Shown: piece by piece, positions 11,231 through 20,584 of the stretch
How positions within the stretch are numbered: position 1 is the stretch's first letter
How the letters are laid out: each line of letters begins with the position of its first letter
DNA from: Trogon surrucura
Taxonomy: Eukaryota; Chordata; Aves; Trogoniformes; Trogonidae
Length of the DNA: 64,000 bases
Assembly (NCBI GenBank): GCA_020746105.1
Contig: CM036619.1
Coordinates: 7,637,942-7,701,941, forward strand
Direction of reading: 5' to 3'
Position numbers and translations under genes: made by a program
Notes under the pieces: generated by a model
What the model was told of the DNA's origin: nothing
Databases searched by the model: none
The model's input: the letters and a program-made list of their open reading frames with translations, nothing else

Positions 11231-11548
11231 TCTACCTAAGCACAGAGTTGAGACTGACAGGTCAGTAGTTCCCAGGATCCTCCTTTCTATCCTTTTTAAA
11301 AATGGATACAATGTTTCCCCTTTTTCCAGTCATCAGGGACTTCACCTGACTGCCATGACTTTCCAAATATTATGGAGAGTGGCTTCACGACTACATGACC
11401 CAATTCCTTCAGGACTCTGGGATGCATCTCATCAGGTCCCTTTAGCCTCAGTTTGCTGCCTCCCTCTTTTACCCGAGCAGCAGCTTTCACATGCTTCATT
11501 TTGCACCTGTGGAACTCTGCTAAGAAAAGGGAGTCCTTGGTTTACATT
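11231..11548 (-). mobile_element. CR1 LINE fragment (RT N-terminal region), minus strand
   Basis: On the minus strand this encodes pieces like [15 protein letters not shown] and [18 protein letters not shown], the segment N-terminal to the reverse transcriptase palm, also seen at 22,027-22,150 in the large copy. Stops are present. The palm core with the catalytic aspartates is absent between this piece and the fragment to its left. Confidence 0.8.
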
Positions 11549-11566
11549 CTTGCATCACAAAATATT

Positions 11567-12150
11567 AAAAATCATAGATTAATTTAGAGTGGAAGAGGTC
11601 TGGAGGTCATCTAGTTAACCTCATTCTCAAAGTCTGGCTTTAAAGTTACTTCCAGCTGCCTATTAGGTCAGGTCCTTGTCCGGCTGAGCTGTGAGGGTCT
11701 TCAGGGATGGAGGGTTCACAGTCTCTGTGGTTAATTTGTGACGAATTTGTGTGTGTGAATAATTTTTCCTGGAATTTATCCTTTGGCAACAGTGACTATT
11801 ACCTCTTTTTCCTTGCTGTGCACCTCTGAGAAAAATTCTCATTCTGTCTTCCTAATAGCTGCCCCTCAGGTATTCGAGCACAGCAAAGAGGCCTTCCCTT
11901 AGCCTTATCTTCTCCAGGCTGAAGAAACCCTGTTTCTTAAGTCACTCTTTGCTTATCATGGGATCCAGTATCACAACCACATTGGTGTCCCTTCAATGGA
12001 CTTGCTCCAGTTCATCTGTACTGGCAGAGCCCAACCTGGACACAGTTCTCCAGATGCAGTCCTACAACTGCCAAACAAAAGGGAATGATTACTTCTCTTG
12101 ATCTATGGACTATGCTCTTATGAAAGCAGCCCAGCATACAAGCCAATTTG
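11567..12150 (-). mobile_element. Old CR1 LINE 3' half, minus strand
   Basis: A diverged CR1 with its 3' end at the left ('aaaaatcatagatt', then 'ggtctggaggtcatctagtt'). Antisense landmarks of the ORF2 C-terminus follow ('cttctccaggctgaagaaacc' near 11,910). Many stops and small indels indicate considerable age. It may be one half of an element that resumes at 13,096, split by the younger CR1 between them. Confidence 0.7.
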
Positions 12151-12208
12151 TCATACAGGGATGCCCCCAAGGACATTTATACTGAGCAGCTCCCTAGACA
12201 GACCTCAG

Positions 12209-13095
12209 GGAATCATCATAAGTTGGTTTGAGTTGGAAGGGACCTTAAAGATCGTGTAGAACCAACCCCCCTGCCATGGGCAGGGATACCTCCCATTAGA
12301 CCAGGTTGCTCAAAGCCTCATCCAGCCTGGTCTTGAACATTTCCGGGGATGAGGCATCCACAACTTCTCTGGGCAACCTGTTGCAGTGTCTCACCACACT
12401 CATAGTAAAAAACTTCTTAATGTCTAATCTAAATATATCCTGCTACATGCCCTTGTAAAAAGTCCTTCCCCAGCTTTCCTGTAGCACCTTTCAGGTATTG
12501 GTAAGCTGCTGTAAGGTATTCCCAGAGCCTTCTCTTCTCCAGGATGAACAGACCCACCTCCCTCAGCCTGTCCTCGTAGAAGAGGTGCTCCAGCCCCTCT
12601 GATCACATTTGCAGCCCTCTTCTGGACATGCTCCAACAGGTCTGTATCCTTTTTGTACTGGGGGCTCCAGAGCTGGATGCAGTACTCCAGGTGGGGTCTC
12701 ACAAGAGCAGAGCAGAGGGGCAGAATCACCTCCCTTGACCTGCTGGCCACACTGCTTTTGATGCAGCCCAGGACATGGCTGGCTTTTTTGGACTGCCAGC
12801 TCACATTGCTGGCTCATGTTAAGTGCTTCATCAACCAACAACCCCAAATTCACCTCTGCAGAGCTGCTCTCAATCCACTCACCATCTAGCCTGTATTTGT
12901 GCTTGGTATTGCCACGACCCAGGTGCAGGACTTTGCTCTTTGGCTTGTTGAACTTCCTGAGGCTGGCATGAGCCCACCTCTCCGGCCTGTCAAAATCCCT
13001 CTGGATGGCATCTCTTCCCTCCAGTGTATCAACCACACCACACAGCGTGGGTCTGTACTGCTGTATGGGGTTACTCCTTTGTAAGGTCTTCATCT
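12209..13095 (-). mobile_element. CR1 LINE fragment, minus strand, 0.9 kb
   Basis: Better preserved than its neighbours. The 3' end is at about 12,209 ('tcataagttggtttgagttgg'). Minus-strand frames from 12,424 to 13,114 encode the region after the RT catalytic motif, including GVVDTLEGRDAIQRDFDRPE and [19 protein letters not shown]. Two overlapping frames (12,424-12,804 and 12,563-13,114) show a frameshift. It is 5'-truncated before the FADD motif. It lies between two pieces of older CR1 and was probably inserted into them. Confidence 0.85.
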
Positions 13096-13660
13096 GAGTT
13101 TTTTTGAGCTTCATGAGGTTCCTGTTACTCCAGCCTAATGGATCCCTGTTTGTCTGTATCAGGTCTTAGCTTATTTTTGGCTCCATTTTGACTCAAAAAT
13201 GGAAACTAGATCTTCCCAAGACAAACGTGATCCAGAGGGAGCAAGTCTATTGTATTAAATAATCCCCCAATTTGGTGTCACCTGAAAGCAAGGATGTGCT
13301 CATACGGGCCAGATCATTTGAATATGACAATTTACCAATCCCAATATCAATCACCAAGGATCACCATTCACAATTGCTTCCAGGTAAACTTTAAGCTGTT
13401 GACCCCTACCTTGGATCCAGTTAATTTAATACCCACCATGCAATCTACCCATCCAGCACATATACATTCATTATGGCTGCAGGGATACTAAAGAAACTCT
13501 CAAAAGCTTTCATAAAGTCAACATAAATTATTTAACCCCCACCCTTCCCATGTCCCCAGAGATTGCCATTTTATCATGGAAGGCAATCAGACTGGTCAAG
13601 CACAATTTACCGTGATTTATTACCCATGATTTAACCAGACTCTGCATTCCCAATCACCTT
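13096..13660 (-). mobile_element. Old CR1 LINE fragment (RT palm region), minus strand
   Basis: A strongly decayed CR1. Minus-strand reading gives a piece like LTSLIAFHDKM near 13,560-13,620, matching the palm segment at 22,333-22,365 in the large copy. A decayed '..DDTKLG' equivalent lies near 13,265-13,290 and a 'gaacctcatgaagct' equivalent near 13,105-13,125. No usable frame remains. The order fits the 5' half of the element whose 3' half is at 11,567-12,150. Confidence 0.6.
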
Positions 13661-14669
13661 GTCCCTTGTGTGCCTAGAAATGACTTCTGTGTACAGCATT
13701 TTTTATAAAGAAGACCCTGAAAGTTAATAGCGAGGCAAGCTCTGGAATGCAGCTCTCAGCTACGTGCTCTAGCTACAAGAAGATTTCACACTCTTCACCA
13801 TGGTCAAGATACAGATTTCATATAAAGTGGATATATACTTTCCAAGAAAGGGCAAGCAGCAGGACAGCCTGGAGTTGCACTTGAAGTTTTTCAAGGACTT
13901 CTGTACTCCACTGTTCAGCATGCACAAAAAAAAAAAAAAAGAAAAAAAAAAGAAAAAAAAAAGGTACCATTTAAAATATAACCTTGCCTTGATCATCGAT
14001 TTTTGTGAATCCTGGTTTTAGATATTGAACCTACAGTGCAGTGGCATTGACATTAGGGCTGTAATTCCTCTAACATGCCTGGGTATTAGAGTGCCTAAAT
14101 TTCTCACTTTAATCCTTAACTTTAATTTTATTTGTGTACCACACTCATACTTCAGCAATGCATCATGTGCTTTAGTGTTACTCACATAGTAGACAGAATT
14201 GAAGGTGATATAAACATTTATTTTAATGATGACAGGAGCAGAGTTCGAAGCCAGAGTCAGGAAGACCTGACATATGTGTGCCTTAGTAAATTTGCAGCTT
14301 TGAGTTAGACCCTCAGACTTCCCACACATTGTCAGGGCAGAGAATAAATCTCAAAAGCAGTAAACAGAGACAGGAGAGATTTTAAAATAGCAAATAGGAA
14401 AGTCAAATAAAGTAGCGAGTCTTAGATCTCACATACATCTGAGTTAGCAAGGTGACTCAATACAGAAAGATGAACCTCTGTTGTTATGATTTATCTAAGA
14501 GAGAGCTAGGGACAAATTTCTTGTTCTGAAGACTTACCAAACTCCTGGATTTCGTTTTGAACTTCCCATATTCTGCTCATGCTACGGACTTGCCTCTTCA
14601 CAGTTACAGTCTGTCACCTCTGCAGAGCACAGGACTGTGAGTTTTAACAATCATTTTCCTGGTGAGCAT
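13661..14669. other. Unique sequence with an A-rich tract
   Basis: No gene or recognised repeat apart from the poly(A)-like tract at 13,926-13,963 (A runs broken by single Gs). ORFs of 73-103 codons here overlap the tract or each other and look accidental. Confidence 0.5.
13926..13963 (+). repeat. A-rich simple repeat
   Basis: Thirty-eight bases of A with scattered single G. No retroposed gene body or target duplication is visible next to it, so I do not read it as a processed-pseudogene tail. Confidence 0.85.
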
Positions 14670-14758
14670 ATCACAGTATCACAGAATGTTAGGGATTGGA
14701 AGGGACCTCAAAAGATCATCTAGTCCAATCCCCCTGCCAGAGCAGGAACACCTAGATG
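14670..14758 (-). mobile_element. CR1 3' end, minus strand, 90 bp
   Basis: 'tcacagtatcacagaatg' followed by 'ggattggaagggacctc', 'aaaagatcatctagtcc' and 'ccccctgccagagcagga'. This is the reverse complement of the CR1 3' end and is close to the tail subtype of the 20.5-kb and 38.9-kb copies. It is 5'-truncated to the untranslated region only. Confidence 0.9.
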
Positions 14759-17700
14759 ATGTTCAGAGTATATACAAGTGATAAAACAGTTCTAGAGATA
14801 CTTCCTGGCAAATGTGAATGTCTGGACAGTAATCAGGGAAGGCTTTGCAGAGGAAGATGTTTCTTATTTTCAGTAGTCCAGGCTTCAGGCTTATTTGGGT
14901 TAAAGTTGAACAAAAAGAAGAAGTGTTTTGTCCTTTTCCTCCTCTGCATTTCCGTGAGCGATAAAACTTGAGCTGTGCTGCCAAAATAATCACAGCTTAA
15001 AAAGCTGCTTTAAGGGATGGGGATTATCTCAATTATCACAGCTCTTCCAAAGGTATGAGCATAGAGGACATCAATCTGATAAGACAAAAATCCTTGTATT
15101 TGTGTTCCCATATCTACAAATTCTATAATGCACCCAGAGGCACTGAGTCGATTCACACTCATGCTGTGCCTTACTTGTAGAAATAAGAGATCAGGATTAC
15201 TTGGTGTCTTGAAATCATGGAATTGTGATACCTCAGACCAGACAGCAAATTACCTGCCCCTTTTTTTTTAGAGGTAAACAAAGGAGCTGCTCTGCTGCTG
15301 CTGTACCTCATCACAACAGACACCTTGCCCTGTCCGTGTCCCAGAAATTCAGCGAGTGGTAGGCCAGGATGTAGACAACATGCAAGGCAATCCTTTTGCA
15401 TTACAAGAACCATAAACTTACGTTCACTACAGCATTCACCAGTTTTCTTTCTGGATTAAGGTATAGACTCTGCTGGTGGGACTGTCAAATAGATGCATCT
15501 CACAGATGGCTCAACTGCACCTGAGCAGCCTGTGCATGTCTGACTGCGGCTAGAACTGCTCTGTGGTGCACAGTGGAAAGATGCACATGTTGCTGACACC
15601 CAGTCGGCAGAGTAAGTGCACCGTCTCCAAGTTGGAAGATGTCTGCTTAACTGGATTGTGTGTGCATGTCTTTCAAACAACAAGAGTGCCTGACTTGCTC
15701 TCTTCTCTGTTTCAGACACTAACAATGTCTTCACAATACTCTTCTGTTTCTTCTGACTTCTGTGCCTTATAATTAATTCTTGCACCCACATAAAATCACA
15801 TTACGTCCCTCCTATAAATACTCTGAAATTCACATTTATCAATGGAGTCACAACACAGTTTGTAGAGCTCAGAGGACCGGAGACTGCATGTGACCACAGC
15901 ACTTTTACCCTCTGTGGGCTCCAGGCTGGCAAAAGTGAAAGGTTTGACTGTCACACTGAGCCTCTGAACAGGCAGAGAGGGACAGAAGCAGTGTATCAGG
16001 ATCACTCCACTCAACATGAAAGTTGCATCTTTCTTGGCTGTTGCTTTTCTTCTCTTGTTATTCTTATCCAATTAAATAACTGCAATAATGGGAAATTAGG
16101 TAATTTGTTGATTGGATTTCTGAAAACATGAGACTTGTGGCTTTTGACCCAAACAGACTCACAGAACAAGCAGGCAGAGGAAATGACAGCAGGAGACAGA
16201 ATCTTGCATTAGACTGGAGTCAGGACATAGGTGATAAAAAGGTAAAGGGGAGAGAAACTTCTTCAATGGCCTCAGAATAGATACATTTTAATTATTCTGA
16301 TGTCATTGGCAAATTGTTTGTGCTCAGGTTTCTTAATTACACAAATTTGTCAAGTCAAATATTAGAATAATTTACTATACCTGCTTCTGTTCGGCACTTG
16401 GGCTGTCTCTGGGCAGTTGCTGTAATCCTGTCCTCAAGTACAACTATTTTAATGATGTTATGTCTGCTGAGTAACAGGATGTTGCCTTAGCAGAAAAATA
16501 CATGAGCTTATTGGGAAAACAACAGAAGATAAAATGGGCTGTAGATTGCAAATTATAAAGCTGGGGAAAATGATGAAGAGGACTATCTTTTCAAAGATTG
16601 ACTACAGCTATTTGCAGTGAAGTTGTAAGAAATAAGTAGGTTTTCCTCTCTTGTGCGGTGCTTCTGAGGAAGTGTCCCTGCCTGAGCAGGGCATGAAACA
16701 GGAGCATTTGCTGCCCTCCAGCAGACCAGATGCTGGTAAGCTGGATAATGGGCTGAGGGACAGTGTAGGAGCAACTGCTTAATGCATTGACATTGTTACC
16801 TTTGCCACTTGCTCAGCCAACTCCTTTCTCTCCCTCTCTTTGTGAGGAAGGGGACAGGCAGAGGAAGGACAAGAAAGAAAGAGTATAAATCATTAGGAAT
16901 GTAATGAGGTCAAGGAAAGAGCACTTGAAAGTCAGGATCTGGCAGACAGACCAAACTCTTGAAGCGGCAGAAAGTGTTATTGATAGGTGATATCAATAAT
17001 AAATGTGAATAGGAGGTAAGAAAGAGAGGACGGTGCAAGTGCAGGTTTGCACTTAAAGAAGAGGGGTGGAGCATGCTTGGGCTAATTAGACAGTAACTGC
17101 TGCGCTAAGAGCAAAAGGTTCCTTGCTCTGACTTTTCTTTTGGCTTTGCAAATGCAGGTAGGAAGTGGCAAGATTATGGGATCGTCCCTTTCTAGTGTTT
17201 CTGCTGGAGAAATCTGTTTTCTGTGTTGCAGTGAAGCCAAATTATTCAAGGATTGTCAGCTTTTTAGAGAAAAAACAATGATAAAACTGCAAGTATGGAA
17301 GACAGAAGAGCAGAATCAAAATGTAGATGTGGAGATCCAATCACAGCACCAGCTCTGGAGGAAAGTGCTTCACTTCATGTGCAGGCAGGGAGTGCAGTAT
17401 GGTTCTTGGTACAAGTGGCCATGCTTTCATCAAGTGAAAAAGACTGCAAACATGTACAGCTGTTCTTCCATAAGTTTAGGTCTCCAACAGAAACAACATG
17501 TTAATCAGAAGGCAGCATTTGGACACTTCCTTCAAGCAGAGCAACCACAAACTACCTCTTTTGTCTTCTCTTTCATGTTTATGCTAAGTACTTACAGCAC
17601 ATCCCTAATTACTATTCATGCAAGAGTAAGAGAATATAGTGCTTCTTAGTACTGTCCAATTAAAACTCACAATGACTGAAGAGAAATTGTTTCTAGTCAA

Positions 17701-20459
17701 CTAGTTCTTGATCCGGCTGCTATTGACTTGTGAAGAGCTGAAGAAGCAGTGCCATGGTTACCTTCACACAGCTTCATCTTGGTGCTCTTCAGCAAGTATC
17801 ACACATATTTTAGGAATATCTTTGGAATCCCTGAATGTTTAAAACATACAAAATTTCTCTGGAGATCTCAAGGGATTTTCTTAAGGGATTTCAGAAACTT
17901 TGAACTTCCTTTCGAGACTGAAAGACAAAGAGTAGATTATTGTTCTTGTTTTGGTATTTTTAAACAGGAGTATGAAAATGAAATCACATAATTGCTGTTA
18001 ACTTCTTCAAAACTTTCTAGAAAGCAAGGTTGAAAACCAAAATATTGGGATTTTGGGAGAAAACATTTGAACTCTCCTGTTCATTACCAAGGAACACTGT
18101 TCCTTCTCCTCCACTCACCTGGTTAGTACTGAGGATGTAAATTCTTAAATCTAGACTGAGTACACCCATCAGAGTCTAAGACATTCTTTGAATATTAAGG
18201 ATGAAGATGAAACCCTCAGTAAAAGTGCAAGGCATATCAGGGAAACAGGATTTGGAAATCTAATCAATCTTTCTAAGGACTGAAATGATTAGAAGTAATG
18301 GAAATATGTAAAGAAATGGGCTCCCAGCAGCTGTTGTAGGAAGCAAACATTTTAAAATCACATATTTTAAATAGGCGTTTAATTTATGACACATTCCTTG
18401 AGATTTTCGTCTTTTCTGTTTTCTTTATGTTTAGACTCAGGTGGATAAAGTTTGATATATGCCCTCAGTGAATGATATTTTTTGTGTTAACACACTATTT
18501 GCAACTGGATATCCTTCAGGGGAGATTTTCTAGGGTGTAATTTTCATCAAACTAGGGAGAAATGGAATTATTTCTTACCTCAAGGTAAACTGAATTTATC
18601 TCTTACTAAAATCTTAGTTGTTTCTTAGTGTTGCCTCCAGGTGTTGCAGTACTCTCTCTTACTTCTGAGGGCTCAGTTTTACCTTTGAGAACTTCAGGTA
18701 AGTTACTCCAGAGAAGAATCAGGTCATATATGTTTTAAACAATTATTTAAAACCCAGTACCTAGAATAAAGGCCAGTAAAAATGTGCATCATCATCTAGT
18801 CTGGGCAACAGTGAGTGCAGTTTTGTGTAAAACATATAGGTAAGTGCACATTATGTAGTGTTTGTCCCTCAAGAGCATCTTCACAGTCCAAGCCCCTCCA
18901 GTGCCCAGGAGCATTTCCTGACACTCACTTGCCTCATTTAATATCATCCCATTACTCTTAGTTATGGCCCCTTGATTCACTTTTTTAAATCCTCACATTT
19001 TGGCTGCATAAACCTGCCATACATTTGCAGGAAGATTCATGTTGTGTTATCCAACGCACAAGAAGAGCAGCGCACCCGTCGCAATGGACAGTGTCCTCCC
19101 TTCAGGCTGTGAAAAGAAGTAGAGAATAAACCTTAAGAGACTTCATTTGACTACATGTGGATGGCATGAAGGGGAGCCCAGGGTACAGCTCCTCTGACTC
19201 CAACATACGCACCTGAAGAAAGTTCATGAGTTATATCCTTAAAGTGTCCACTTCTCTCTGTTGTGTATTGAAGAGGGTTTTCTCTGGTTAGCTTCTGTAA
19301 AAGTCCACTCTGTGGATACCTACACCTAAGTGAGATATATTCCACTTCAGGCCACTGTGATGAACTGCCCCATGAAATGGAAGATGTATCATGGGTTAGT
19401 TCCTCTCCAGCACTGAGAAAAGCTGAACACTGGGAAAAGGTCAACAGCATCTCATTGCTCCTCATCGTCACCTCTGCACAGCTTGGATTGTCGCCCTGAC
19501 CGTCATGGTCCTAGAAGGTGTTGAGTGCTCTAATTCCATCCTAGAAGTGTCCACCCATGGACATTGACATATCCCCTGGGCTCACAGGGTTTAAGGGACG
19601 ATATGAACAATTTGTCTCACCTACCTTTGAGACTGCAGGTCTGACAAGCACTAAGTTCTTTAATATAAAATAAATCTATGTGCATAAGCATGAGTTTAAG
19701 CATCCTTTAATCTTGCAGCTTAATTTGATATAAGAATTAGTCAAGGAAGGAGGAAAGTTAAGCATCTGTTTTTCATATCTTACAGCAGTGGGTTAACTGA
19801 ACAGAACTGTATTCTACTCATTAGCCATATGGAGAAAATAAACTGCTTTTCCAGAGTATTTTTTTTCCTTAACTGAGCTTTTTTTTTGGTGAATAATATC
19901 TATGTCTTTAAGTGAAAGCATGTGTTATTGTGGACAGACAGAACCTATTTTTTTTAGTATTGATGCAGTGTGCTTACCATTCCTCTCTAACTTCAGCCTA
20001 TGTAAAGATTACAGCATTTGCTATCATAACGCACTTTTAAAAGTAACTTTTTGGTAGCTGTGGGTCAAAAGAGCAAAGTGCCATTCCACAGCAATTATTT
20101 TTCTTGTGGTTTAAAAAGCAAAATTCAGGTCATGTTACTGAAAAAACTTCCCCCCCTAATACTTCAGGTTTTCACTTCCCGCCAATCATACTTTGTTGAA
20201 GTTGTCTCACATATTGTTAAGAACCACGATTTGCGTTCTTCATCTGACCTGTAGGCAAAAAAAGTAGTTCTCATCAGAAAAAGAAAATCCTACTTTTCTT
20301 TAAAAAACATTTTTCCCAACGGGAAAAAGAAGCTAATACTGAAGTGAGCAGCTATTCTTAAGAACACATTGGATTTTTCCTACAATCAACAATGTATCAT
20401 TTTAGAAAGGGAACGTTATGTCTGTCAGCTTCCTGGCTGTAGAACATCATATTAATCTG
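14759..20459. other. Long unique stretch, no gene recognised
   Basis: A 5.7-kb stretch with no CR1 or LTR recognised. Its longest open frame (17,140-17,649, 169 codons) has no recognisable domain and is about what chance allows in AT-rich DNA. A 19-codon signal-peptide-like ORF lies at 16,016-16,075. The remainder is non-descript. Confidence 0.5.
16016..16075 (+). other. Signal-peptide-like mini-ORF, possible degenerate first exon
   Basis: Nineteen codons reading MKVASFLAVAFLLLLFLSN, then TAA. The layout is a classic signal peptide: Met, one Lys, a hydrophobic core and a short polar end. The context before the start (actcaac) is acceptable. TATAAATA lies about 200 bases upstream (15,813-15,820). 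Small secreted proteins such as Kazal-type inhibitors begin with similar exons, but here the frame ends in a stop with no clear GT donor at the expected place, and I found no downstream Kazal or defensin exon. It could be a dead first exon or chance. Confidence 0.2.
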
Positions 20460-20473
20460 ACTTCAGGTGGATA

Positions 20474-20584
20474 GTGGATCTCTCATGGGGCATGAGAGAT
20501 ATAGATGGTGTAGAGCTGTCTAAGAGAGGGAGGAGAATACTTGCTGGAGAGTTGGCGGGATAAATAGATAGGGCTTTAAACTAA
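20474..20584 (+). pseudogene. CR1 ORF1 C-terminal remnant (esterase-like end)
   Basis: Frame ending at the TAA at 20,582-20,584. It encodes a segment reading DGVELSKRGRRILAGELAG, an in-frame TAA (20,561-20,563), then IDRALN. CR1 ORF1 proteins carry a C-terminal SGNH-type esterase domain whose last block has an Asp-x-x-His pair followed by 'LS..G..' (family knowledge). Here the Asp is present (20,504) but the His position reads Glu (codon 20,513-20,515). The rest of ORF1 is lost to 5' truncation. It overlaps the beginning of the ORF2 open frame by about a dozen bases, in a different frame. Confidence 0.7.

Noticed and set aside
17140..17649. 169-codon plus-strand ORF
   Set aside because: It is the longest ORF outside CR1, but about one ORF of this size is expected by chance in 64 kb of AT-rich DNA. 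No domain, no splice context and no codon pattern that I could recognise.
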